A stretch of DNA of 64,000 nucleotides from Ariolimax columbianus (taxonomy: Eukaryota > Mollusca > Gastropoda > Stylommatophora > Arionidae): contig JAVGWX010000012.1 in the NCBI GenBank assembly GCA_036924085.1, positions 32,360,272-32,424,271 of the forward strand, in the 5' to 3' direction. Of the stretch, positions 1-12,694 are shown piece after piece. Each line of letters begins with the position of its first letter. Positions within the stretch are counted from its first letter, which is position 1. The notes beneath the pieces are model-generated. The model saw only the letters and a list, made by a program, of their open reading frames with translations, made no database searches and was not told the origin of the DNA. Made by a program: the position numbers and the translations under genes.

Positions 1-130
1 AGCACGACCTCCTGGAAGATCCTGTCCCACCTTCATCAGAATGTGAGGAAAGCTGCTGAAACTCGTCATTTAACACCCTTTTCAGGGTTCACAAAGAGTA
101 AACCTACTCATTGTGGGCTTTCAACAATAA
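1..130 (-). repeat. Dispersed repeat H, inverted partial copy
   Basis: The reverse complement of this stretch matches the start of the repeats at 655-985 and 19560-19990. Shared elements include 'cccacaatgagtag', a run around 'ccctgaaaaggg', and a 'cctcacattctgatgaagg' stretch. With the 655 copy it forms an inverted pair at the window edge. It may continue beyond the window. No coding sequence was seen and the family was not identified. Confidence 0.6.
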
Positions 131-245
131 ACAACCTTCAAAAACAAGGATAGAGAGTCCACATGGTTACGTCACTTACTACAGAAGTTTTAGAGAGCCA
201 CGTCAGAGCTGAAACGACTGCCTCTCTCTCCATTCACTCTGTGTA

Positions 246-585
246 CTTCTTTGTTCGTTCTCAATCTCCCACTACCAAACACTGAAAGGGCTTAAGTAGC
301 AGAATGTAGTCCAGAGAACGGAATGCGTTGTGTCGTAGTTTACTGTTTGCACCTTTTGGTCCAACACATCCGACTTCAGCAAGCATTTTTTGAGTACAGG
401 ATTAGCATTCCCCCTGCTGCAGCCTGTTATCCAGGATCACCGCGTGGAGGTGTAGAAGGGTCTTGGCAGCTATGGTTCGCTGGCCCTGATGCTAGCAGTC
501 AGCTATGGGTCGCTATCCACTGCAGCTCATGTGCTGCTCAGCATCTTGATCCCACTGTGTTAACTAACATCATTTTATCTATTGA
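246..585 (-). repeat. SINE family A copy (minus)
   Basis: The reverse complement aligns over most of its length with the repeat at 60850-61235. Matching parts are the 5' block around the 'accgcgtgg' hexamer region, the central block 'tgctgaagtcggatgtg' and the terminal block reading into 'gagattgagaacgaac'. The central block is shared with SINE family B. No RNA polymerase III A/B boxes were confidently placed. Confidence 0.6.
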
Positions 586-654
586 CTAGGTACAGAATCA
601 AGCTATCATGTTAATTTGTTGGGGGATGAAATGACACCCACATTGTCGTGTGAC

Positions 655-985
655 CGTTGGATACCATGAGGTTGTTGCTGAATACCCACAATGAGTAGAA
701 TTACTCTTTTGTGCGCCTTAAAAAGGACGTTAAGTGGCGGATTGTCGTGGCTTTCCTCACATTCTGAGTGTGCTGCTGAAGGTGGATCTGGGTCCTCCAG
801 GTGGTTATGGTATGCTTGACTTCATTTGCGTGTCGTTCACCACTACAGGGATCATGTCGATCCCTCACCTTATTAACTGCCATGAAAACAGCCCATTTTC
901 AGGAAGGGCTATGAGGAAGTCAAGGTGAGAGTCTTGACCAGTATGTTTTGCCTGACCAGTCATTAGTCTTCCTTCCCATTTCATG
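655..985 (+). repeat. Dispersed repeat H copy
   Basis: This stretch is co-linear with 19560-19915 over about 320 bp. Both carry 'cccacaatgagtagaatta', the 'gatcatgtcgatccc' or 'gatcacgttgatccc' block, 'ccatgaaaacagcc', and 'cagtatgttttgcctgacca'. The frames are broken. It is probably the remnant of an unidentified interspersed element. The stretch from 985 to 1210 shows nothing recognisable. Confidence 0.6.
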
Positions 986-1209
986 AGGGAAAGGGCACTG
1001 ACTGAAGCAGTAGAGCAATACAAAAGATAAGAGAATGGTTACATAAATAGGGTACAAATAGAGTCCTGGAAACGAGAGAGAATATTGAAGGAATTGTCTG
1101 CTTGGATATGGCAGACAAGGAAAACCATATATACCATCTACCAAAGGAGAGAAATAGAAACAAGTTTTATGGACCACCTTTTGGGAAAATTTCTGCTTGT
1201 GTAATTAAA

Positions 1210-1855
1210 ACACACCTAATAGAAAAGGTGGCACCAAAGAAACTACACATGCCAATGAGAAGACATGCGCCTTAGAGACAGTCTATAGCTACCCAGCATC
1301 TGCAGTTCTGGTCTACACAGATAGATCAGCTTTAAAATCTACCTTGCTTGCAGGTTATGGTGTCTACAATGAAATACCTAAATGTGAGTTTTATGATTAA
1401 TGTGGTGAAAACCGTTCAAATAATGAAACTGTTTTTTAGTGACTCCAAGTCAGTATTGGTGATAGGAACACCGGGTTGCAGTGTAGTTAGTTAAATTTCA
1501 CAGCTAAAAAATAAAGTTGACTTAAATAGGCTTCACAGAAAAGGACAAAGAGGACATCTTTCAGTTCTGAACAGGACTCACTGGAGTTAACAGCTACCTA
1601 AACCGCATCAACCTTCAACACTTGCCTTTGAAGACACTACTCTCACACTGATGAAACAGTTAAACATCTACTCATTGAGTGCATAGTGCTTGCAGTCATG
1701 AGGAAAAGATTGTTACAAAGTGCTGCTGACAATCGGCAAAACTCTCTATATATATGACACAGCGGAACAACCGAAGACGACTTTTATTTAAATAAGAATG
1801 GCATTTTGCAGGCAAGAACAGGCTTGACTTGTTCAGCAGCTATGGAATAACAACC
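1210..1855 (+). pseudogene. LINE RNase H / C-terminal relic
   Basis: Broken frames encode parts of a retrotransposon RNase H domain. A VYTDRSALKSTLLAGYGVY-like segment around 1313-1370 resembles the first catalytic-Asp strand (usually YTDGS). A DSKSVL segment follows at about 1440. Near 1600-1700 comes a C-terminal region with TLTLMKQ and a cysteine/histidine knuckle-like stretch. The tail repeats a minus-strand relic at 3970-4270, where the knuckle reads [18 protein letters not shown], so both come from one family. Multiple stops make it non-functional. It lies upstream of exon 1. Confidence 0.6.
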
Positions 1856-1965
1856 ATATCTCCATTGTCATACTCGATGTTGTTATCATTTGTACTTCGC
1901 TCTGTTCGGCAGTGACAGCATTACTCAGTCGCACATGCATATAGTATATGTATATTTATTTCCAG

Positions 1966-2117
1966 GTGAAAATTCAACCAGGATGGCGTGTGCCCCTTCT
2001 GTCAAGTGTACAATGAGTGAAGAACACCGAGCAGCTGTTAGAAAACTGTTTATTGAATTTGTTAAGCCATGCAATGTTTTACAACAGTTTTACAGCACTC
2101 TCACAAAAGAAGAATTT
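1966..2117 (+). CDS. Exon 1: first half of CARD 1
   Basis: A pyrimidine-rich 'tatttatttccag' acceptor precedes 1966 and a consensus 'gtaagt' donor follows 2117. The first good ATG is at 1983, giving 45 codons that end in phase 0. A second in-frame ATG lies ten codons on. The peptide has the amphipathic [10 protein letters not shown] helix and an LTKEEF segment that aligns with RIG-I CARD helices 1-3. The bases 1966-1982 would be 5' UTR, implying an upstream non-coding exon that was not found. Confidence 0.65.
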
Positions 2118-5100
2118 GTAAGTCACATTAATTTTACGCTCGTCACTAGAGTAGAACATAATTGATCTCAAATACGTCGTTAGTACATTGCAGTCATCAC
2201 CATCCATACTAATAACACAGTCTTTGTAGTAAAACTGGTTATACGGTAAAGATTAACATGTTCAGTCACCTTTACCATGAGGTTTTGTGCTTTTATTTAT
2301 TCATTCTTGTGACTTATAGCTACACAGAAGTTTGTGGCCAAGTAGTTTGGGCAGCGGTCCCTTGACCAATGGTGAACGGATTAAAATCCCTGGTGCGACA
2401 TGTTTTTTTTCATATCTAGAGCGAACTAAAAACCTAGCATGCACTCTGTGTAGTGACTAGTTATACCAGCAGAGAAAATAGACAGATGGAATGATTTTGA
2501 ACCAAATAAAATGAACAGAATTAATGGAAAAATAACATGGCTAGATCCAACAATTTTTGAAAAAATGTGAGTGGTACTTGCCAATCCAAGCAATGGGAAT
2601 AAATGCTGGGATAATAATTAACAAAAAATTTCTGCAGTATTGTGTAGCTGTCCCCATGCCCAACCTTCCTCAGTCTCATATTACAACATGCCTATTACTT
2701 TTCTTTTACAATCCTGTTTGTATAAAAATGCATATAAAACTCAAAATCACTCAGAGCAAAGTAATTAAGACACTTTAATACAAATATGTTAGCGCTAAAG
2801 CAGCCAGATATATATGGAAAAAGTATCTGTAGCAATAAAGAACGGGTATGAAAACTTACAATCAGAAGACAAGGAAGGATACACAGAGGAGAGAATAAAC
2901 GCTAAATTGGAACGTCTAAAAACCAGTACGCTAGTAGCAAAAAAATCATTACCAATTAAAGAACTTAGGAAAAACAAGAATGGATGACTAAAATTGCAGA
3001 TAGAAAGAAGGCTAAAAATACTCCTGCATATACACGACTAGACAATGAGATACGTACAATGTGCAGGCAGGTCAAAGAACAGTGGTTGGAAGAGAAATGC
3101 AAGATAATAGAAAACATGAGACTAAAAAAACAATACAGGTGAAATACATATGGAAATAAAGAAAACAACAGATAAGATACACATGTCCCAGGGTTGGGAA
3201 TGCCTCCGATATAAAAATAGTACCATTTTGATGTATGAGAATGACATATCAAACAGATGGGCATAGTATATAATGAAACTTATTTTAAGACAGTCGGGGA
3301 GCCAAATCATCAACATATGATAAATGAAGGCCCCAGCATCCTCAGATCAGAGGTGGAAAATGTGATAAAAACTATAAGAAAAGGGAAGGCAACAGACTCA
3401 AACTCCATAAACATAAACTTTGGTATAGATATACTCGCTGATCTGACATATACAATACTGGATGCATACCAACTGACCTGAAAACGTCAGTATTTATAAC
3501 AATGCTGAACAAATTTCATGCACAAAATGTTCAGACTTTAGAACAATCAGTCTGATAAGTCACATAATTAAAATACTGTTCAAGATCATACAAGAGAAAG
3601 AATAAGAGGTAAAGTAGAGAGAGAAGTTTCAAAAGAACAATTTGGGTCCGCAAGTATAATGAAAAAGGGAAACAATTTTCTGTTTGAGAACTGACAAATA
3701 AATATATAGAAATACATAATGATATTTATATTTGCTTCGAAGAATATCAGGAGGCTTTTGACAGAGTCCAACATGGGAAAAATAATGTCTCGCCACTACT
3801 TTATGACGCAGAAACATGAACACTGAATAACGGGTTGGAAAAGAGTATTTAAGCTTTCAAAATGTGGGTATATAGAAGATTGGATTGCATTTCTTGAAAA
3901 GAGAAGAAAACGAATGGGGAGGTATTGAAAAAGGCGGGACTGATTAGAGGAAAAATGACTGAAATCAGGATTATGTTGTTGTTGTTATCCCATAGCTGCT
4001 GAGCAAACCTGCTCTTGGCAGCCCAATGCCATTCTTATATAGATACAGGGCTTCTTCAGTTGTTTCACTGCTCCGTACAGTGTGTTGGAAATTGTCGGCA
4101 GTGCTTCTAAGAATCTTTTCCTCACGTCCGCAAGTGCCTTGCACTCAATGAGTAGGTGTCGGACTGTTTCATCAGGATGAGAGCTATGTCTGCACAAGGA
4201 CAGATGCTGGGGACTGTTGGGTTCAAGTGGCTATTGACTCCGGTATGCCCCGTTCAGAACTAAAGATGAGACTTTGATCTCTTCTATGTAGTTTATTTAT
4301 GTCATCGTTACATTTTGGCTGTGACATTTTGCTAAATACACTGCGACCTGTTGTTCCCGTCGCCCACATGTTAATTCAGATTTCCAGGTTATCATTTTTA
4401 AAATTAGTTTTACTGTAGGGTTATACAGTATAGTTATTTTGGCTATATAACAAGACACACCTCGTTGTTGACCTGCAAACAAATCCTAAAAAATAACTAT
4501 AGACATGAATGGCTAGATTAGTGAGTCACATCCCAGACAGGCCGAATATATTTTAAACACCAAGCAAAACCAGATCCCCAGGACCCAGCCAAGAAACTGA
4601 AATGAAGAGACCAGAATTTTATCTTCAAACTGAGAACAGGCAATGTCCCTCTCAATAAACATCAGAATAGATCAGACCCACTACGTGAACCCCAAATTGC
4701 AGATTTTGCCACAACCACGAGAAGTCAGTTGAGCACCTCCTGACTGTGCCCAGGGTTGGCCGATCTGCGGTACCTGCTGCTCCCACTATACACAACACAC
4801 TCTACACATCACTACAACAATTGAGGAGGACATGTGCTTTTGTCCGGGAGGCATTGGGCTGTTAAGAACTGCCAGCTCACAGCTAAAGGGATTATATTAT
4901 TATCATCATCACCTCGTTGTTGAAGACCACACTAGCGGGTAGAGAGGAAGGCATTCGTTCAAGAGGCACACAGCATTATAAGTGGGTGGATAACATAAGG
5001 AAATGGACTGGAAAAAGCCTGTCAGATTGCACCATTATGGCAAGAGATAGAGTAAACTGGAAATCCATTGCAGCTGACCTTCGATGCAGAGATGGCACTT

Positions 5101-8100
5101 GAACTGAACTGATTACTTTTCTTTCTTTGCTCTACTTTTACTTTTGAATCCTAGTAACACACTGATATATTAAAGACAATAAAAAATACATATTTTTCAC
5201 AAATATAAAGAAATAATAGGCGCTTCTAACAAATAGAATTTTCCATCAGGCAGCATTAAAGTTAATTGGACACTTTTCAAGTCCACAGACTTATTAATGT
5301 TTTGGGCACTAAAAACAGCAGATACGAAATACAGCTAATATATATGTGGGAGCTTTAAATGAAAACTGTAAAGTTAAGATAGAAAATGAGAACGTCATGC
5401 CATTGTCATGTAAGTTGGTAGCATTGTTGCTAAGGGTTTCAAGAATATCCTGCGGTGAGATGAACTTCAAGATGTCATAGTAGTGGTTTCGTATCACCTC
5501 ACCCTGGGGGCTACTCTTCTCTCTCCTCTGTTTCATTTGACTCTGTCCAACAGTCACACTCTTGCACAACTTTCACATGCGCCCTCATGGTGAGGCCTTT
5601 CCATTGCACTTTGGTTGGGCTAGCTTCTGAGGGCGCACAAACCTAGCATAGGTACATACAGACGCACACATGCATCCAAGCACTGGTTTATGCGTCCTGA
5701 TATCGCCCAATGGACTACGGGCTGGGGTGGAAAATGGCGCGCCTCCGCCAGTAGAAACTAGTGAGGCATACATCTAAGCAACAAAAAAAATAAAATAGTA
5801 GTGGTTTAATGGTGGCCAGCCGATTATTACATGCAGCAAGGAGAAGCAGCGTTCTGTTATTTAGTTGTTTTGTGCAGCGAATTGGTGAAACCTATCAAAA
5901 TTCGATGAATGAAGATTCTAAAATGGCATTCGTTCTGTGATAGACTGTTCTCTACCGGCTCAGGCACACTGAGTAGTGACACTAGAGTCAACTGCAAGTT
6001 AAATGCTTCATGTTGGAAAATTGTAGAATGACTGAATGAAATAATTGCACTTCTGAACAACCGTCATTTTTAGGCACACCATGTCATCCATGATATGCTC
6101 TAGTTCCACAAGTGTCTGCAAGGTGGGGGCCAATGCACTGACTTGATAATTGAAATGGTATATTGATGCCTGTCAAGAACTTTTGAAGCAGAATATGATG
6201 ATTTTTTCTTATGAGAAATGTTCCTCACATTCTTCTTCTTTATCATTCATTTTCAGTCTCCCACTACAAAGTCCTGAAAAGGGCTTTGTAGGTAGCAGGA
6301 TGTTGTCCGGAGAATGGAATGTGCTTTGTCATGGTTTACAGATTGACTGATATTTGCACATTTCTGTTCATCACATCCGAACTTCAGCATTTTTTGGAAC
6401 GGGGATTAGCCTTCCCTCCTTACTCTTTCATTGTGAAATACTTTGTGTGGAAAGGATTTTAAAGCACATTTGTCATTAACTGTTACTATAGCAACCATGC
6501 AGCTTTGTGACATTATAGCAAAAATTGTGTGCAGATATATTAGTTCCACTGAGTGAATCATTTAACATGCTGCTTTCAATATTGCCAGGATAGTGTTATG
6601 GCTACAACTTCATCTAAAGGAGACAGTATTGGAGCTAAATACCTTTTCAGTAAACTTGAACAGAAGAATTGCTGGTTTCCTAATCTTTTGAAGGTTCTGC
6701 GTGACCAAGATGTAAAATTGCAGCATGTAGCAAATATAATGGAAAAAGGTCAGAAGATATTTGGTATGCATTTAGCACTATTTTCTGTATCGTCTCCTGT
6801 TTATTCCTAGTATAGTTTACAATAACATTAAAATGTAAGCTGCCTTTGCACAATGCTCTGTATTAGCCTGTAGGATAAAGTGTTAAATTGTGAAGTCCTC
6901 AACAGGGTAGCCTCTCAAGCATTTATTTGCTGCTATAGATACCCAAATCAAATGGACTGGGTATGTTGTTGACATGCCTGGTGCACACCTCCAAAATCAA
7001 CTGTTGTACAGTGAACTCAGAACATGCAGTTTTTTATCACAGGAGACATAATAAACACTATAAAAACTCATTGAAAGTGTCTCTGAATAGTCTTGACATT
7101 GATGCCACCTCATGGAAGATGGTTGCACAGGGCCGCTTCACCCGACACATTAACATTACACATGACGTTTGGCATGGCTGAGGCTCAGGAAAAATGAATT
7201 GCCAGAATGTACACCACTAGTGACTCCACCTATGTGTGTTCCACATCTCTCGAGTTTATAAGCTTCTTATTTTGTGGGAGTAAAGTAAATGAAAGGAAAT
7301 TTCTTAACATTGTATTTTATCTTTGTTTTATTTCTTTTCACAATTTTCGTCTTATCTTTATTGAAATGTTTATTTTATTTGTAAAAGCATTTTTGTTATA
7401 TTTTTGTATCTCTATTGGAGAATAATTTGTGGGTTTTGTCTGTCTTTTATTTTCTTAATTAACAATTTTTAAAAATTAAAATATCTATGATATGAAGTGT
7501 CATGTTTTTTTCTTATATGTCCAATCAATTCCTTTGCACAGGCCTTTCATATTATGTGTCCCAGTCAAAGTTTGAATCCATGAGAAATTCAAATGCATGA
7601 CTATTGGACTGATCAAATAATAAATTATTTCTCTGGTCTTGAAGCCCAATTTTCGGTGCGATAAATGTGCAAACTTTCAAAGATCATACCACGTGCAAAT
7701 GTCCACAGGTCAGAAATAACCTTACAGGTAAACGTCAGGTCAGTTGCGTATGCATGAAAGCAACCATTGTGTAGAGCCATTAAAAAAAAATAAAAAATTT
7801 CACGAACTAATTCACAAAACTCAAATTGCATATTTCAAATGTTGATTTTGGTCATAGTTGGCCACAGTTTCCGGCAGCTGATTTTGATGCATTTATAAAT
7901 CGTTATTTTTAATCAATCAATCAAAACCTTCTCAGCTCCATGTGGGAGCATAGATCTTCAACAAATACATGCCAAGTCATCATTGACCTGTCCATATCTA
8001 TTGAAGTTTTTGTAGATTAAAGTTTCTACAGATTAAAGTTTCTACAGATTAAAGTTTCTACAGATTAAAGTTTCTACAGATTAAAGTTTCTACAGGATGG

Positions 8101-11100
8101 AGTAGATAGCCCCATGCCCAACTATTCTTAGTCACCTCTTATTATTTTCCTGGTAGATTGCAGTGTTACTATTCTTTGCTCCATTTTTGGGCCTTGATAG
8201 CACTCATTTGAACTTTTTTGTTTGTTTTTAAAGCTACTAAATATCGTTATTGAAGTTATTTATGTATTTTTAATTTGATCCTTATTTAATTTTTTTTTCT
8301 AAATTGAAAACATTTTTTTGATCTGAATTCTTGTCTCAGTTTTTGTTTACTATCATGCCATTATTTTCCTTACTTTCTATTTCTGTTTGCTAACAGTGTT
8401 CTTCTTAATTTATAGTTAAATGTTTATTAAATAAAATCGTATTTTTATTATAATCTTTCTGCTTGATCTAGTGTTTCCTGTAATGTTATAGAATTTCACA
8501 TTTTTGCAATCATCTGATGCTGATATCGGTGTGTAGACTTGTATTATAGTTTTTGTCTTTCTCTTTAGTCGAATCATAATGATGTGGTAATCAACTGGGT
8601 TGTAACCAATAAGTGAATATGCCATCCTCTTTGATAGGATGAAACTGACCCCGTTCTATCCATAGGTGTCCTTCCCAGAGTAAATATAGGTTTCTCCTGA
8701 TCTGTCACACAGTGTCCTTGATCGGCCCATTTGGGTTTCTGATGTTTCAAGTGACTATTCTTAGTTGTAATTTTAGTCCTATTTCTGAGTTTTGCAGCGT
8801 AAAGCAGTCCGGCTTTTGGCCGTCATTTCTGTTACTTGTACAGGCTCTGAAATGGTCTTCTTCCTCTGTTTGTATCAATGATCTGCCTGGCCTGGGGGTC
8901 TCGCCATCAGATCTTTGAGTTTTGCCATTTTCGACTGTCATGGATTTCTATACATTTTTCATTCAGTAGTATGCCATTGCTTTGTGAACATTGTTCTGGC
9001 CGCTTACCAGTCTTGGTCCCTGGTGTGGCTTTAGTTTAATACCAGTTCCTTCCAGCTGATGCATTTAGAGTTATGGTCGTCCACCTTTTCCACCAGCAGT
9101 TGTGTGTACTAGGCAAGTGTGGACTCCTTTTTTTCCCTTTTCACCCATGCAGTTTAGCTGGTCAAAGCCGTTGTCCGGGGGGTGGCACTGTCATACACAG
9201 GCAGACTCTAGGAACCATACATGAGCTTAGCAGAAGCATGGGAACCAAATATAATCCTGGCATCATGGATGTGGCTACAACTCATGGTGAGGTTTTGCAC
9301 CTTACACTTCTGCCTTTATCACTGGAGATTTCAACGCAAAAGTTGGCAAAGAAAGCACAATAGAGGAGAGCTGTGTGCAAGGACCTTTTGGTTTTTTATA
9401 CAGAGATGTAAAGGAGAAAAACTGGTTGAATTCTGCATTGACAATAATCTTTTCATTGCCAACACCTTATTCAAACATCCGTCAGAGAAGACTTTACATG
9501 TGGACCTCCCTTGATAGGACGCAGGAACCTGTCGATTACATCCTAGAACTACAAAGATGGAGGTCAAGTGTGCTCTCAACAAAAATGCTCCCATTAGTGG
9601 ACTGCGACATGGATCACGAACTACTGGTTGCAGTTTTCAAGATAAGACTGAGAAACATAAGTAAAGGTACGCAGCCAATACGTTTAGATGTAAAAGTGAT
9701 ACCAATTAAATATAGCATCAAATTAAAAAATAAGTGAGACGTTGATTGCAGTCCAAGAGGAGACAACATTGGACGAGTTAACCACACATACAAGGGACGT
9801 TTTAATCTCGGTTACGCAAAACATTCCCAGTGTGGTGCACAAGAAACAGAGCTAGATAAAGGAAGAAACACTGATCTCATAGAAAATAAGAGAACATTAA
9901 AGTAATGGGGACTCTACAGAACCAATACAATGTATAGAAACTACAAGAACAGTCAGAAGGGAAATAAGAAAAGACAAGACAAGGTACATAATGGACACCT
10001 GTAAAAACATTGAGGAGCAACAACAAGGCAGGGATGGAGATGCCTTTAAGGAGATAAGAACACTGACAGGAGAGCTTCATCCAGTACCACATGTCATCAG
10101 TGATAAAGAGGATAAAATATTAACATGAAACAAAGATATTTTGAAAAGATAGAGGGAGTACTGTGGAACCATGGATGAAAACACCCCAAAGCATCAAGTT
10201 ACAATAATATAGAACGAAGAGAGAGATTTTGAACCCACATTAGACGAAGTGTGCTCGGCAATCCGAAGCATAAAAAAGGGAAAGTCACTTTAGTGCGATG
10301 ACATCCTAGCGGATTTAATACAGACAGGAGGGGAAGCCAGTGCTCACATTTATCATGTACTGTTCAAGAGGATCTGCACAGCACAGTGGCTCAAAGCATG
10401 GAACCGATCAATCTATATTCATCTTTCAAAGAAAGGCAACCTAAAAATATGCACAAATTACCGCACTATTAAACACTTGCAAATTCTTCAGCTTGACATT
10501 GACTGTGAAAGAGCGAACAGCTCGGCAGACCTAGTTAGCCAACAATCGCGCTAATAAGCCATGCTAGCAAGATCCTCTTGTGGATTCTATTGACGAGGAT
10601 TAAAAGAAAATTTGAATGTGAAATCCATGAAGTGAAAGCAGGTTTCAGAAAAGACAGAGGGACCAGAGATCACATATTTAATATGAGGAACATCTATGAA
10701 AAATGTAGAGAGTATAATGTAGTTCGGTATACACGTTTTATCGATTGCACCGAGGCCCTTAATTGCGTAAAACATCAGAAATTGTGGAATATCATTATAG
10801 TTATGGGGTTTCCAGTACATCTAATCCATCTGATTGAATCATTATATATCTGGGGTAGTTGTCTCGCCGCGGCGACTCAATTTCAACCAGTGTTCGTAAA
10901 GCGATCTCAGTCCCGCCAGGCGGAGCGATAGCGCGGGCTTGCGGAAAACGCTCGCCTGCCTTTCCCCGTAGTGCGAATTGGGTGCGGTTTGTGGTAGTGG
11001 CTCCTCCACCGAGGTGCGCTAGTCTGGTCCGTATCAGGAAACGTGGTCCGTCCGTGGTGATTTATCTAAGGCTTATAGCAGAGCTCGACAGTACGTCTCG

Positions 11101-12645
11101 CTGGTGGTCCGACTCTCGCAAAGAGCTTGTGACCGGCAAATGGAAAGCAGGAATCGTTGCCTCGAGGCCCTGCGTTCTCCCTACGGAGAAGAAGGGCAGG
11201 CCAAATTGTGTCTCTAGTCCCAGTGAAATTCGTCGCCGAGGTCGTTGGGATCCGTTCTGCACAGAGCGCTGCCATCCCTCCTCGAGCGAGCCCGGTCGGT
11301 CGGTCGTCTGGTGCGTGTGGGAGGCCCCTGTCAGGCGGTCCTAGGTCGACGGAGTGAGGGACGGGTGGAACAAACCGTCCGTCCCGTCAGTCGGTCCCTG
11401 CGGCCGTCGTCCCAGCGAGGCTTTTTACACACCCTTCCTCCGCCGACCGGTGTGTGCTGTACGTACGTCTCCGACAGATATCTGGTTGATCCTGCCAGTA
11501 GTCATATGCTTGTCTCAAAGATTAAGCCATGCATGTCTAAGTTCACACTGTCTCACGGTGAAACCGCGAATGGCTCATTAAATCAGTCGAGGTTCCTTAG
11601 ATGACACGATCCTACTTGGATAACTGTGGCAATTCTAGAGCTAATACATGCTTACCAAGCTCCGACCCTCGCGGAAAGAGCGCTTTTATTAGTTCAAAAC
11701 CAATCGTCGTTTCCCCTCGCGGGGTTGCGGCGTCCCCACTGGTGACTCTGGATAACTTTGTGCTGATCGCATGGCCTCATGTGCCGGCGACGCATCTTTC
11801 AAATGTCTGCCCTATCAAATGTCGATGGTACGTGACATGCCTACCATGTTTGTAACGGGTAACGGGGAATCAGGGTTCGATTCCGGAGAGGGAGCATGAG
11901 AAACGGCTACCACATCCAAGGAAGGCAGCAGGCGCGCAACTTACCCACTCCCGGCACGGGGAGGTAGTGACGAAAAATAACAATACGGGACTCTTTCGAG
12001 GCCCCGTAATTGGAATGAGTACACTTTAAACCCTTTAACGAGGATCTATTGGAGGGCAAGTCTGGTGCCAGCAGCCGCGGTAATTCCAGCTCCAATAGCG
12101 TATATTAAAGTTGTTGCAGTTAAAAAGCTCGTAGTTGGATCTCAGGCGCAGGCGGGCGGTCCGGCTCGCGCCGGTTCACTGCCCGTTGTCTCCTGCCCTA
12201 CCGTCTGCCGGCTCTCTCCCACGGGTGCTCTTCGCTGAGCGTCCTGGGTGGCCGGCGCGTTTACTTTGAAAAAATTAGAGTGTTCAAAGCAGGCCTCGGC
12301 TGCCTGAATAATGGTGCATGGAATAATGGAATAGGACCTCGGTTCTATTTTGTTGGTTTTCGGAACTGGAGGTAATGATTAACAGGGACAAACGGGGGCA
12401 TTCGTATTGCGGCGTTAGAGGTGAAATTCTTGGATCGCCGCAAGACGAGCTACTGCGAAAGCATTTGTCAAGAATGTTTTCATTAATCAAGAACGAAAGT
12501 CAGAGGCGCGAAGACGATCAGATACCGTCGTAGTTCTGACCATAAACGATGCCGACTAGCGATCCGCAGGAGTTGCTTCGATGACTCTGCGGGCAGCTTC
12601 CGGGAAACCAAAGTGTTTGGGTTCTGGGGGAAGTATGGTTGCAAA

Positions 12646-12694
<49 letters not shown>

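Noticed and set aside
10859..11604. Long open frames across the ETS and 18S start
   Set aside because: GC-rich non-coding rDNA produces chance open frames; no protein motif was seen.
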